Source of the DNA: Barnesiella sp. WM24
GTDB taxonomy: Bacteria > Bacteroidota > Bacteroidia > Bacteroidales > Muribaculaceae
Reading direction: 5' to 3'
Length of the DNA stretch: 64,000 nt
Assembly (NCBI RefSeq): GCF_004570975.1
Contig: NZ_SPPC01000004.1
Location: 124,001-188,000 of the forward strand
This document shows positions 25,990-34,781 of this stretch, piece by piece. Below the pieces are notes generated by a model, which did not search any database, had not been told where the DNA came from, and saw nothing but the letters and a program-made list of their open reading frames with translations. The first letter of the stretch is position 1; every line of letters begins with the position of its first letter. Both the position numbers and the translations under genes were made by a program.

Positions 25990-26370
25990 TCAACATCCGA
26001 GAACCCTGCGCAAGGTGTCGACCTGCGTCTCCCAGAGTCCTTTCGCGTCGTCAGCTTCGTCGGGCTCGGCAAAATCCACGACAGTAAGCGTCGTATGTTC
26101 CGTCAGTTCATTGACCGAGATGCGCATCTCAAAATAGCTGCGCCCCTCGGTGTCGTCCCAGCGAAACCTGACCGACTGCTCGTTGCGCATGCCGAGCAAT
26201 GTCGCCGTCTGCTGATGACCGTCCCACTCAAATATGTACTTCTTTCCCGACACGCTTACCCGGTCGGCAAACCATTCCTTCAGTCCTGACGCCGTCGAGA
26301 TATAGCTCCACAAAAGCGGCACAGGCACACTTCTCATCGAGAACTCCAACTGATACTTTTGCATTTCCAT
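25990..26370 (-). CDS. START/AHSA1-like (SRPBCC) domain protein
   Basis: I place the start at 26370 (MEMQKYQLEFSMRS), giving 126 aa; the earlier in-frame ATG at 26406 adds 12 hydrophobic residues of no family value. The SRPBCC pattern is clear: VPLLWSYISTASGLKEWFAD, VSGKKYIFEWDG, and a C-terminal helix WETQVDTLRRVL. The fold binds hydrophobic ligands; Bacteroidetes members are annotated as START-like domain proteins with no assigned role. Confidence 0.8.
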   Translation of the reverse strand: MEMQKYQLEFSMRSVPVPLLWSYISTASGLKEWFADRVSVSGKKYIFEWDGHQQTATLLGMRNEQSVRFRWDDTEGRSYFEMRISVNELTEHTTLTVVDFAEPDEADDAKGLWETQVDTLRRVLGC

Positions 26371-26457
26371 CGTTAAAAAAATTACTGTAATGCGAAATAA
26401 GCACATTTCACCGATACGCCCAAATATTTTCGTGGCAAATCTTGAACCTAATTATTT

Positions 26458-26488
26458 TTTGAGGAGTTATGAAAAATGCTTATATTTG
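26458..26488 (+). promoter_or_regulatory. fba promoter
   Basis: TTTG at 26458-26461 and TATATTTG at 26481-26488 with 19 bp between match the -33/-7 consensus well; the start codon is 63 bp downstream. Confidence 0.75.
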
Positions 26489-26551
26489 CATGCGTAAAAT
26501 AACAGTCATAGGACAAGTAAAAAAGATTTTTTTCACTAAATACTAAAATTC

Positions 26552-27547
26552 ATGGTAAGTTACAAAGACCTCGGCTTGGTCAACACTCGCGAGATGTTTG
26601 CCAAAGCTATCAAGGGCGGCTATGCAGTACCCGCTTTCAACTTTAACAACATGGAGCAGCTTCAGGCTATCATCAAGGCTGCAGCAGAAGACCGTTCACC
26701 CGTGATCCTTCAGGTATCAAAGGGCGCGCGCAACTATGCCAACTCCATCCTTCTCCGCTATATGGCACAGGGTGCTGTTGAATATGCAAAGAGCCTCGGC
26801 TGGGAAAATCCTCAGATCTGCCTTCACCTCGACCACGGTGACAGCTTCGAGCTTTGCAAGGATTGCATCGACAACGGTTTCTCTTCAGTGATGATCGACG
26901 GTTCTCACCTCCCCTACGAGGAAAACGTTGCTCTCACCAAGAAAGTCGTAGAGTATGCTCATCAGTTTGACGTGACTGTAGAAGGTGAGCTTGGTGTACT
27001 CGCAGGCGTTGAGGATGAAGTTTCATCTGACCACCACACCTACACCGATCCCGAGGAAGTAATCGACTTCGCTACCCGCACCGGCTGCGACAGCCTCGCT
27101 ATCTCAATCGGTACTTCTCACGGTGCCTACAAGTTCACTCCCGAGCAGTGCACCCGCAATGCAGAAGGCAAGCTCGTTCCCCCGCCATTGGCATTCGACG
27201 TGCTTGACGCCGTAATGGAGAAGCTTCCCGGATTCCCCATCGTGCTCCACGGTTCTTCTTCAGTGCCCCAGGAGTATGTTGACATGATCAACAACTACGG
27301 CGGCAAGTTGCCCGATGCTATCGGTATCCCCGAAGAAGAGCTCCGCAAGGCTGCAAAGAGCGCCGTTTGCAAGATCAACATCGACTCTGACAGCCGTCTT
27401 GCAATGACTGCTGCCGTTCGCAAGGTTCTCGCTGAGAAGCCCGCAGAGTTTGACCCCCGCAAGTATCTCGGTCCGGCTCGTGACGAAATGGAGAAGCTTT
27501 ACAAGCACAAGATTGAGAACGTTCTTGGCAGCAAGGACAAAGCTTAA
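26552..27547 (+). CDS. fba: Class II fructose-bisphosphate aldolase
   Basis: The 331-aa zinc aldolase has PAFNFNNMEQ at the start of the barrel, the zinc-binding LHLDHGDSFE and the DGSHLPYEENV segment. The second zinc His region (SIGTSHGAYKF) and VLHGSSSVP phosphate-binding loop follow. It interconverts fructose-1,6-bisphosphate with DHAP and glyceraldehyde-3-phosphate. Codons are strongly biased to optimal forms, as for a highly expressed glycolytic gene. The repeat-rich locus starts right after its stop. Confidence 0.96.
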   Translation: MVSYKDLGLVNTREMFAKAIKGGYAVPAFNFNNMEQLQAIIKAAAEDRSPVILQVSKGARNYANSILLRYMAQGAVEYAKSLGWENPQICLHLDHGDSFELCKDCIDNGFSSVMIDGSHLPYEENVALTKKVVEYAHQFDVTVEGELGVLAGVEDEVSSDHHTYTDPEEVIDFATRTGCDSLAISIGTSHGAYKFTPEQCTRNAEGKLVPPPLAFDVLDAVMEKLPGFPIVLHGSSSVPQEYVDMINNYGGKLPDAIGIPEEELRKAAKSAVCKINIDSDSRLAMTAAVRKVLAEKPAEFDPRKYLGPARDEMEKLYKHKIENVLGSKDKA

Positions 27548-27568
27548 TCCACGCTCGTCAACCATTAC

Positions 27569-27722
27569 GATATTGTTTCCGGAAGAATCATCTTTTGCAT
27601 GTAATAGATGATTCCTTCGGAAACATTTTTTATATACATATCTTTCCGGGGATATCGCTCCGCTCAATCCCCGGCTAAACAAAGACAATCCCCTTCGGGG
27701 AAACCATGCGGCATCGCGCCCC
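27569..27722 (+). repeat. 154-bp direct repeat, left copy
   Basis: Matches 30034-30187 at 153 of 154 positions. It contains a hairpin (TGTTTCCGGAAGAATCATC / GATGATTCCTTCGGAAACA type arms) that can act as the fba terminator. A second module follows, with the palindromes CCGGGG...CCCCGG and CCCCTTCGGGG. Confidence 0.9.
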
Positions 27723-27732
27723 TTCCCAGATG

Positions 27733-27765
27733 GGCGATAAGGTCGCGAAGATTGCGGTAAAAAAT
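27733..27765 (+). pseudogene. Remnant of a BspA-like gene 3' end
   Basis: The frame reads GDKVAKIAVKN, matching the last residues (GDKVEKIAVK) of the intact BspA-like gene at 29939-29968. The following 60 bp also match its 3' flank (CGGCATGG, CCCC...GGGGATAATCCATGT). The stop codon is lost. This indicates that a second BspA-like gene once ended here. Confidence 0.7.
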
Positions 27766-27790
27766 TTCCCTGCAGGGTCGCGGCATGGTT

Positions 27791-28000
27791 GTTTCCCCGA
27801 AGGGGATAATCCATGTGTAGCCGTGGGTTGAGCGAAGCGATACCCCCGGTAGCCCGTGCCCCATTATGATGTTTCCGAAGGAATCATCTTTTGCATGTAA
27901 TTGATGATTCCTTACGGAAACATCCGCCTTTTGTGCATCTTTCCGGGGGTATCGCTCCGCTCAACCCCCGGCTAAACAAAGACAATCCCCTTCGGGGAAA
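27791..28000. repeat. Inverted and third copies of the repeat module
   Basis: 27791-27849 is an inverted copy of the CCGGGG / CCCCTTCGGGG module, and 27943-28000 is a direct copy, so the two form a large imperfect inverted repeat. A third copy of the TTTCC hairpin lies between them at 27871-27922. The remaining 28001-28079 has only a small CCCGC/CGGG hairpin. Confidence 0.8.
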
Positions 28001-28079
28001 ATGCGCCCATAACCCGCATAACCCGCAAAAACGGGCTGCAATTTTCCGGTTATTCGTTTTGTTGCTCAAAATTTATTTA

Positions 28080-28087
28080 TAACTTTG
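28080..28087 (+). promoter_or_regulatory. -7 box of RNA element copy C
   Basis: TAACTTTG, with TTTG 18 bp upstream (28058-28061), fits the -33/-7 pattern. The transcript would start near 28094 and run through RNA element C into the BspA-like gene. Confidence 0.65.
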
Positions 28088-28191
28088 CGGTTGCATACCG
28101 TATCGTGAAGCCACGCCTGTTGGGAGAGGTTCAGCCGAGCCGACCCCGGTCAGGGGGTTCAGCGGCGCGGGATGTAGTGAAAATACATAAG

Positions 28192-28448
28192 AAAGCGTTT
28201 ATCCGCGCTGATTCTTGACCATCTGGAATTCTCGCAAAATTTCATAACAAAGTCAAGGGTTGAGCAACGGTAGATGCCCGTGGATATGTAATTATCTTGC
28301 TTTCGGCATGATATTTCGTGAGAAATACAGCCGGACGCTTTGATTGCATATACAGGCGTGGGCTTCTGCGTTGCCGTCCGACTTTGTTAGGGCAATGCGA
28401 GAAGCCTCAGATGGTAGGGACGGTAACAGATACAGATTCCTACGCTTT
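28192..28448 (+). ncRNA. Structured leader RNA, copy C of a three-copy family
   Basis: P1 pairs AAAGCGT (28192-28198) with ACGCTTT (28442-28448). P3 pairs TTGCCGTCC (28371-28379) with GGACGGTAA (28418-28426). The hairpin GGGC/GCCT (28390-28393/28404-28407) exposes TGCGAGAA (28396-28403), which pairs perfectly with TTCTCGCA (28229-28236). All helices use bases different from copy A, while the loop and its partner match copy B. It is the most GC-rich and longest copy, with an extra GC-rich hairpin region between promoter and P1 (about 28110-28170). It ends 146 nt before the BspA-like start. Confidence 0.72.
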
Positions 28449-28594
28449 TCCATTTATAAACCAATCGCGCCGACAAGAGGAGTCCATAAGGCAAACATAC
28501 TGCTTTACCCTTAAAAACACAGATTGAAATAATATCCTAAAATTTAGCTTGATAAACCACCAGAATCATACTAATATTATAATTTACGGACAAA

Positions 28595-29971
28595 ATGAAA
28601 AAATTTTTACTTACAATGCTTTTGGGGCTGTTAACATTCCCCTCATTCGCGCAGGTATTTGATTTTACCTACGAAGGAAAAACATTGCGCTATTATGTAA
28701 TTGATGAAGACTCCAATGAGGTTGAGGTTGAGAAAAGTTCTACGTTGCTATCAGGTGACCTCATCATTCCTTCCTTAGTAAATTACGACAATTGCAATTA
28801 TATAGTCACCCACATTGCCAACAAGGCGTTCTATAAATGCAGTAGCCTCACTTCTGTGAAAATTCCCAATTCTGTCGAAACTATTGGCGAATCTGCGTTT
28901 ATGTATTGCGATAACCTTACTTCTATAGAGATTCCCAATTCAGTCAAGACAATTGGTGAATCGGCGTTCATTGCTTGCAGCAGTCTTGTTTCTATTGATG
29001 TAGATCATGAAAATATACATTATAAATCTATCGAGGGTGTGCTTTATACAGAAAACGCAACAACCCTAATTCAGTATCCTATGGGGAATAATAATACATC
29101 ATATACAATTCCCAATTCAGTTGTATCAATTGGTGCGGGTGCATTCCACGCTTGCAGCAGCCTCACTTCGGTGGAGATTCCCAATTCTGTCGAAACTATT
29201 GGCAAATATGCGTTTATGTATTGCAATAACCTTACTTCTATAGAGATTCCCAATTCAGTCAAGACAATTGGTGAATCGGCGTTTAAGCAATGTAATAGTC
29301 TTGCTTCAATAGTAATTCCCAATTCTGTCGAGACTATTGGCGAATCTGCGTTTATGTATTGCCGAGGTCTTGCCTCTGTTGAGATTTCCAATTCAGTTGA
29401 GACTATTTGTAAAAAGATGTTCTATGGTTGCAAGAGCCTTGCCTCTGTGGAAATCCCCAATTCAGTCAAGACAATTGGTGAATCTGCATTCAGTTATTGC
29501 CATAGTTTTATTTCAGTTGTAATACCAGATAATGTCACGATTATCGGAACTGAGGCTTTTTACTATTGTGAGGCTCTTAGAGATGTAACTCTCCCAGCTA
29601 ACCTTGATGAGTTGGGGTATAATGCATTTGGCAACTGCTCACGCATCAAGAAAATTAAGTATCGCGGAAGAACACTTGTTTGGACAGACGCAATCATGTT
29701 CGCGGATAATATTTACAAAGAAGCTACTTTGTGTGTCCCCAAAGGAACTACTTCACTCTTTCAGACTGTAGCTCCATGGAAAAATTTTGTTAATATCATA
29801 GAGGTAGAATATGAATATTCGGGGATTGACGCAGTGGAAGCTGATGCTTGCGAGACGGTGGAGATTTACAATCTCAACGGCGTGTATGTAGGCAGCGACA
29901 AGAGCAATCTTTCTACTGGCGTCTATATTATCCGTCGGGGCGATAAGGTCGAGAAGATTGCGGTAAAATAA
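28595..29971 (+). CDS. BspA-like leucine-rich repeat surface protein
   Basis: The 458-aa protein has a signal peptide (MKKFLLTMLLGLLTFPSFAQ) and about twelve 23-residue LRR_5 repeats of the form IPNSVETIGESAFMYC..LTSVE. A C-terminal strand-rich tail (VEIYNLNGVYVGSDKSNLSTGVYIIRRGDKVEKIAV) resembles a type IX secretion sorting domain. BspA-like proteins bind host or microbial ligands on the cell surface. The repeats are close to identical at DNA level: about 115 bp at 28860-28975 recur at 29174-29290. It is flanked by 154-bp direct repeats and preceded by RNA element C. Confidence 0.88.
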   Translation: MKKFLLTMLLGLLTFPSFAQVFDFTYEGKTLRYYVIDEDSNEVEVEKSSTLLSGDLIIPSLVNYDNCNYIVTHIANKAFYKCSSLTSVKIPNSVETIGESAFMYCDNLTSIEIPNSVKTIGESAFIACSSLVSIDVDHENIHYKSIEGVLYTENATTLIQYPMGNNNTSYTIPNSVVSIGAGAFHACSSLTSVEIPNSVETIGKYAFMYCNNLTSIEIPNSVKTIGESAFKQCNSLASIVIPNSVETIGESAFMYCRGLASVEISNSVETICKKMFYGCKSLASVEIPNSVKTIGESAFSYCHSFISVVIPDNVTIIGTEAFYYCEALRDVTLPANLDELGYNAFGNCSRIKKIKYRGRTLVWTDAIMFADNIYKEATLCVPKGTTSLFQTVAPWKNFVNIIEVEYEYSGIDAVEADACETVEIYNLNGVYVGSDKSNLSTGVYIIRRGDKVEKIAVK

Positions 29972-30033
29972 TCCGCATGGTTGCGGCATGGTCGTTTCCC
30001 CGCAGGGGATAATCCATGTTTAGGTCCCACCAA

Positions 30034-30187
30034 GATATTGTTTCCGGAAGAATCATCTTTTGCATGTAATAGATGATTCCTTCGGAAACATTTTTTATAT
30101 ACATATCTTTCCGGGGGTATCGCTCCGCTCAATCCCCGGCTAAACAAAGACAATCCCCTTCGGGGAAACCATGCGGCATCGCGCCCC
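30034..30187 (+). repeat. 154-bp direct repeat, right copy
   Basis: One mismatch from 27569-27722. Its hairpin probably terminates the BspA-like transcript. The rest of 30188-30353 holds a partial repeat of the GGGGAAACCATGCGG segment and no gene. Confidence 0.9.
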
Positions 30188-30353
30188 GCGCACCTTCGGG
30201 GAAACCATGCGGACCCGCCCGCCCAATGCCGCTTGCCGTTTTTGGTCAAGCGAGTGCACCTCGGTGCGCCCATATCCCGCCATGCAGCAATGCTGCCGCC
30301 CCAAAGCGGCGGGGATATTGCGCTCAACACTTTCGTATGTCGCTTTTATTGAG

Positions 30354-30361
30354 TAACTTTG
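30354..30361 (+). promoter_or_regulatory. -7 box for ychF
   Basis: TAACTTTG, 53 bp before the ychF start. Confidence 0.6.
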
Positions 30362-30413
30362 TGGCGCTAAATCAGCTTTATCAACATTAAAACTTATTCA
30401 ATAACATAGATTC

Positions 30414-31517
30414 ATGGCTCTTCAATGCGGCATAGTAGGACTTCCCAATGTAGGCAAGTCAACTCTTTTCAACTGTTTATCAAACGCTAAGGCTCAGTCA
30501 GCCAACTTTCCCTTCTGTACAATCGAGCCTAATGTAGGCGTAATCACCGTGCCCGACGAGCGTCTCAACAAGCTTGTCGAGATGTGTCAGCCCAAAAGCG
30601 TGGTGCCGGCGACAGTCGAGATAGTCGACATAGCCGGACTGGTAAAGGGCGCAAGCAAGGGCGAAGGTCTCGGCAACAAGTTTCTTGCCAACATCCGCGA
30701 GACCGACGCCATAATACATGTGCTCCGCTGCTTCGACGACGACAATATAACTCACGTCGACGGCACAGTCGACCCGGTGCGCGACAAGGAGATTATCGAC
30801 TACGAACTGCAACTGAAGGACCTTGAGACAGTAGAGGCGCGCATAGCTAAGACCCAAAAGCAGGCGCAGACCGGCGGCGACAAGGTGGCAAAGTTGCAAT
30901 ATGATGTGCTATGCCGCTTCAAAGAGGCGCTTGACCAAGGCAAGCCCGCACGCTCAGTGACATTTGACAGCGTTGACGAGCAGCGTTTTGCCCGCGACCT
31001 CTTCCTTCTCACCAATAAGCCGGTGCTGTATGTATGCAATGTCGATGACTCATCGGCGGTAAACGGCAACAAACATGTCGATGCCGTAAGAGAGGCTATC
31101 AAGGATGAAAACGCCCAGATGCTTATCGTGGCGGCACAGACCGAAGCCGACATCGCAGAACTTGACACCTGGGAGGAACGTCAGGAATTTCTCAACGAGA
31201 TAGGGCTTGAGGAGTCTGGTGTAAGCCGCCTTATCCGCTCGGCATATGCGCTGCTCAATCTCCAGACCTACTTCACGGCAGGGCCCGATGAAGTAAGGGC
31301 ATGGACATTCATGCGCGGCTCCAAGGCTCCGCAGTGTGCCGGAATAATCCACACCGATTTCGAGAAAGGATTTATCCGCGCCGAGGTCATAAAATATGAC
31401 GACTACGTAAATCTCGGCGGAGAGACCGGAGTGAAAGAAGCCGGAAAACTCGGCATTGAAGGCAAGGAATATGTAGTGCAGGACGGCGACATCATGCACT
31501 TCCGCTTCAACGTATAA
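30414..31517 (+). CDS. ychF: Redox-regulated ATPase YchF (Obg-like)
   Basis: The 367-aa Obg-family P-loop protein has G1 [13 protein letters not shown]3 [21 protein letters not shown] and the NVDD segment in place of a strict NKxD, as expected for ATP-preferring YchF. A C-terminal TGS domain ends ...[18 protein letters not shown]. It binds ribosomes and is linked to oxidative-stress control. The acyltransferase gene follows after 7 bp. Confidence 0.97.
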   Translation: MALQCGIVGLPNVGKSTLFNCLSNAKAQSANFPFCTIEPNVGVITVPDERLNKLVEMCQPKSVVPATVEIVDIAGLVKGASKGEGLGNKFLANIRETDAIIHVLRCFDDDNITHVDGTVDPVRDKEIIDYELQLKDLETVEARIAKTQKQAQTGGDKVAKLQYDVLCRFKEALDQGKPARSVTFDSVDEQRFARDLFLLTNKPVLYVCNVDDSSAVNGNKHVDAVREAIKDENAQMLIVAAQTEADIAELDTWEERQEFLNEIGLEESGVSRLIRSAYALLNLQTYFTAGPDEVRAWTFMRGSKAPQCAGIIHTDFEKGFIRAEVIKYDDYVNLGGETGVKEAGKLGIEGKEYVVQDGDIMHFRFNV

Positions 31518-31524
31518 ACGACAC

Positions 31525-32568
31525 GTGGCTGCCCCGCAAAAGATAGACAGGCGCAACAACATGGATGTCGTGAGATACTATCTCGCGCTAAGTGTCGTGA
31601 TTGCCCATTACAATCTGCTCACGGGGCACTCCATACCCTGGATTACATCCTCCTACACTGCCGTAGGAGGATTTTTCGCATTAAGCGGATTTCTCATTTT
31701 CGGGAGCTACATCAGACACACCGACCTTAAATCCTACATTACAAGCCGCATGCGCAGGCTTCTCCCGCCCTATATATTTATAGTGACTGCATGCGCCATA
31801 GGTCTTGTTGCGGTAAGCTCGCTTTGCGCCTCTCAATATTTCAGTGACAGCGGCTTAATCAAATATCTTGCCGCCAACCTGTCATTTCTGAATTTCCTGC
31901 ATCCGGGACTTCCGGGCGTCTTTGAAGGCGACAATTTTGTCAACACCGCCGTAAACGGCTCTCTGTGGACGATGAAAATCGAGTGGGCTCTATACCTGTC
32001 GGTCCCTTTGGTGTACTTTCTCTACAAGCGATTTCGCTGGAACAACACCATGACCTTTGTGGTTATAATCCTGCTGTCGGTCGCCTACAGGCTTCTGTTT
32101 TATCATCTCTATGCCACCACCGGCAACAACATCTATTTCATCCTGTCACGCCAGTTTTTCGGACAGATGTGCTACTTTTATACCGGCGTGCTTATATACT
32201 TTCATTTTGACAGGTTCATGAGATATAAATGGCACATCATCATCGCGTGTCTCATCATAATCCTGTCGCTCAACGGATTACCATATTACAACATTACTAT
32301 TCAGCCATTTGTCGACGCCACACTCGTTCTCTGGGTGTCACTTGTCGGCAGCTGGGGCTACCGGTTGAGCCGCCACGACAACATATCCTACGACATCTAT
32401 CTTTTTCATTATCCTGTAATCCAAGTATGCGTATGGGCAGGCGCGGGAACTCTTCCTGAGGAGGCGTCACTTGCCATTGTCCTTCTCTCGACCGTATTAT
32501 TGTCTGTAATATCATGGAATCTTGTCGGCAGACCGTTTATGAACTCACGGAAAAAGCGCCTGTCATAA
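31525..32568 (+). CDS. Acyltransferase 3-family membrane protein
   Basis: The GTG at 31525 gives 347 aa and keeps the family opening (KIDRRNNMDVVRYYLALSVVIAHY); the alternative ATG at 31561 would remove it. About ten membrane spans, the catalytic His in VVIAHYN and the arrangement SGFLIFGSY / SLWTMKIEWALYL match OafA/AT3 enzymes. These acetylate exported sugars. It lies 7 bp after ychF, probably co-transcribed, though a functional link is not expected. Confidence 0.88.
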   Translation: MAAPQKIDRRNNMDVVRYYLALSVVIAHYNLLTGHSIPWITSSYTAVGGFFALSGFLIFGSYIRHTDLKSYITSRMRRLLPPYIFIVTACAIGLVAVSSLCASQYFSDSGLIKYLAANLSFLNFLHPGLPGVFEGDNFVNTAVNGSLWTMKIEWALYLSVPLVYFLYKRFRWNNTMTFVVIILLSVAYRLLFYHLYATTGNNIYFILSRQFFGQMCYFYTGVLIYFHFDRFMRYKWHIIIACLIIILSLNGLPYYNITIQPFVDATLVLWVSLVGSWGYRLSRHDNISYDIYLFHYPVIQVCVWAGAGTLPEEASLAIVLLSTVLLSVISWNLVGRPFMNSRKKRLS

Positions 32569-32621
32569 ACTTTTTTTCATCCACTTCCGTTATAGATATA
32601 AACGTATTCTTCTATTTATCT

Positions 32622-33824
32622 ATGAACGGGAAACTTAAAATGTTTCTGGCGATACTTTCGGTCTATCCCCTGGGAATCCAAGCCCAAGGGATAGACGATG
32701 TTATATCGTCATTGAAAACGACAGGACATTTTGATGCCACAGTCGACTACTCGGTGCTGATGTCACTGCAGGATGATGTTGACTACACGTTGCACCTGCA
32801 ATCATGGGAAGCACCCGGCGACACCCTCTCTCCATGTGACTATCTTATCGACTGGAAGGTAGCCACACCCTCAGGCGATGCGACAGGCTTCTCGGCTTAT
32901 TACGACGGACACGCCTACAATTTCCGCGGCGACCGACTCCTTGAATATCACTTTGACCGCGACAGCACCCTGTTCAAGACTCGCGGCACAGGCGCGGCGT
33001 CACTGCCGGGAGTACAGCGCAGGGCGCAGTTTTCAGAACTCCTTCCTCAGTTTATTGCTGAGCAGCTTGCCGAGATAAAGGACAACCCCGACTACACCTG
33101 CACCGTGCATCCCGACACTGTTATAAACGGGAAAAAATGTATTGCGGTTGATGGCGTGATGGACATGTCAGGTCAGATTCTAAAAGAATTCCTGTATGTC
33201 TTCGACGCCTCCGGAAAAATGCCGCTCATGGTAAATCTCGAAAATAATCCCGGCGCACTCGCCGAGCAGTCAATAAACGCGACCTACACCTATAAGCCTG
33301 CGACGTCAGGCTCTACCGAAAGCATAAGCGAGGAGAAACTCCTTACTCTATATCCGGAGATTTTTGACCGATACCGCGAAAGCAATTTCGCCATCGAGAA
33401 GCTTCCCGGTCAAAGATTGCCGGGATTTGCACTGCCCACGACGACAGGCGAGCGCTATTCGCGTATGCTCGGCGACCGATTCCGAGCAACAACGATCATC
33501 GCGCTTCTCGACCCTAAGGCAGCGTTTTCCGAAGCAACAGTAGGGGCTGTGCGCGACGCTGTAGACAAGCTGCCGTTTAACAGCGACGTGATATGGGCGT
33601 TCACGGGCAACAATGTCGATGAAATCGAGCACATTATTCCATCTATCCGCGTAGGCGAACATCTGCTGATGAGCGCCAAACCGCTTGCCCGTGATTGCGG
33701 CGCCACTTCCTTCCCCACTCTGATAATATGTCGCCCCGACGGCACAGTGTCAGATGTAATACTCGGTTACAACAATGACCTGTCGTCAGTTGTTATACAG
33801 AAAGCGGCATCGTCCGTGAAATGA
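32622..33824 (+). CDS. Exported protein with thioredoxin-like C-terminal domain lacking CxxC
   Basis: The start at 32622 gives a signal peptide (MNGKLKMFLAILSVYPLGIQAQ) and 400 aa; the open frame extends 36 codons upstream without coding look. Residues 25-230 resemble a LolA/DUF2092-like sheet (TGHFDATVDYSV, DYLIDWKVATP, YVFDASGKMPLMV). The C-terminal part begins GQRLPGFALPTTTGERYS, as in TlpA/AhpC-TSA proteins, but where WCxxC should lie it has DPKAAFSEATVGAVR, so it cannot do redox chemistry. It precedes thiol peroxidase by 24 bp on the same strand. Confidence 0.65.
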   Translation: MNGKLKMFLAILSVYPLGIQAQGIDDVISSLKTTGHFDATVDYSVLMSLQDDVDYTLHLQSWEAPGDTLSPCDYLIDWKVATPSGDATGFSAYYDGHAYNFRGDRLLEYHFDRDSTLFKTRGTGAASLPGVQRRAQFSELLPQFIAEQLAEIKDNPDYTCTVHPDTVINGKKCIAVDGVMDMSGQILKEFLYVFDASGKMPLMVNLENNPGALAEQSINATYTYKPATSGSTESISEEKLLTLYPEIFDRYRESNFAIEKLPGQRLPGFALPTTTGERYSRMLGDRFRATTIIALLDPKAAFSEATVGAVRDAVDKLPFNSDVIWAFTGNNVDEIEHIIPSIRVGEHLLMSAKPLARDCGATSFPTLIICRPDGTVSDVILGYNNDLSSVVIQKAASSVK

Positions 33825-33848
33825 CTAACTCAAAATAAATTTATAATT

Positions 33849-34346
33849 ATGGAAACCGTATATTTCAAGGGGGATGCGTGTCACACAGCAGGCGTGCTGC
33901 CCTCTGTAGGGGAAAAAGCTCCCGACTTCACCCTCGTTGACGCCGACCTTAAAGAATTGCATCCGGCTGATTTTCCCGGCAAAAAAATCGTGTTAAACAT
34001 ATTTCCGAGTCTTGACACAGCAGTGTGTGCGATGAGCGTAAGGAAGTTCAACGAAAAGGCTGCGTCTAAAAAAGATGCCGTAGTGCTTTGTGTGTCTATG
34101 GACCTCCCCTTCGCGGCAAAACGTTTTTGCACGCTTGAAAACATCAACAACGTATATCCCGCCTCGGCATTCCGCTCTCCGGAGTTCACCAAGGAATATG
34201 GCGTCGAGCTTGTCGACGGTCCGTTGAAAGGATTGCTGACCCGCGCCGTCATCATCATCGATGAAAACGGCAAGGTAATCTATCGCGACCTTGTAAGCGA
34301 AATCACAGAAGAGCCCGATTATGAGGCTGCACTGAAAATGCTCTAA
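33849..34346 (+). CDS. tpx: Thiol peroxidase
   Basis: The 165-aa product is standard for Tpx. The peroxidatic Cys lies in PSLDTAVCAMSVRKFNE, and the resolving Cys in AKRFCTLENI. It reduces peroxides with thioredoxin in the cytoplasm (no signal peptide). It is convergent with the amino-sugar cluster. Confidence 0.95.
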   Translation: METVYFKGDACHTAGVLPSVGEKAPDFTLVDADLKELHPADFPGKKIVLNIFPSLDTAVCAMSVRKFNEKAASKKDAVVLCVSMDLPFAAKRFCTLENINNVYPASAFRSPEFTKEYGVELVDGPLKGLLTRAVIIIDENGKVIYRDLVSEITEEPDYEAALKML

Positions 34347-34355
34347 GAGCTGACT

Positions 34356-34781
34356 CTAAACTTTCGACTTCATAAAATCTTCATAGAGGCGGATATAATC
34401 CGCCTCTATGTATTTGTCGGAGGCAAGAACAAGACACACTGCACCGGAGGAAAAGTCATCAAGCGTGCGCCATATTCCCGGCACGATATGAAGCCCGCGG
34501 TCAGGGCGGTTGAGCATGTAAGTGTGCTTCTCGGTCCCGTCATCCACAGTGACGGTGAAACTTCCGCTCGCCGCCACGATGAGCTCGTGGAGCGCCTTGT
34601 GGGAATGACCGCCACGGCTTTCTCCGCCCGGCACATCATAAAGATAATAAGTGCGCTTTATCTCAAACGGAAATTCACCGTTATTCTGAACAACCGTAAG
34701 GTTTCCTTCCCGCTTGCCGGAATGGGTCTCAAGCATCACTATCCCGCAATCCGATATACGGGAGTCCTTCATATCACTCAT
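34356..34781 (-). CDS. FdtA/QdtA-type dTDP-sugar 3,4-ketoisomerase (second paralogue)
   Basis: The 141-aa cupin has the family core RTYYLYDVPGGESRGGHSHKALHELIVAASGSFTV with metal/active-site histidines. It continues NRPDRGLHIVPGIWRTLDDFSSGAVCLVLASDKYIEADYIR. It would convert dTDP-4-keto-6-deoxyglucose to the 3-keto isomer ahead of transamination. Its start overlaps the aminotransferase stop by 8 nt. It lies at the 3' end of a four-gene operon that also has another paralogue (35899-36315). Confidence 0.85.
   Translation of the reverse strand: MSDMKDSRISDCGIVMLETHSGKREGNLTVVQNNGEFPFEIKRTYYLYDVPGGESRGGHSHKALHELIVAASGSFTVTVDDGTEKHTYMLNRPDRGLHIVPGIWRTLDDFSSGAVCLVLASDKYIEADYIRLYEDFMKSKV
34382..34410 (+). 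terminator. Hairpin inside a coding 3' end, possible tpx terminator
   Basis: A 13-bp perfect stem (34382-34394 with 34398-34410) lies 36 bp after the tpx stop, inside the last codons of the convergent isomerase gene. It is followed only by TATTTG, so termination is plausible, not certain. Confidence 0.4.

Noticed and set aside
27569-30187. Insertion sequence flanked by the 154-bp repeats
   Set aside because: No transposase, no terminal inverted repeats at the ends, no short target duplication.
32514-32621. N-terminal extension of the thioredoxin-like exported protein
   Set aside because: It overlaps the acyltransferase gene end, and the signal peptide starts at 32622.
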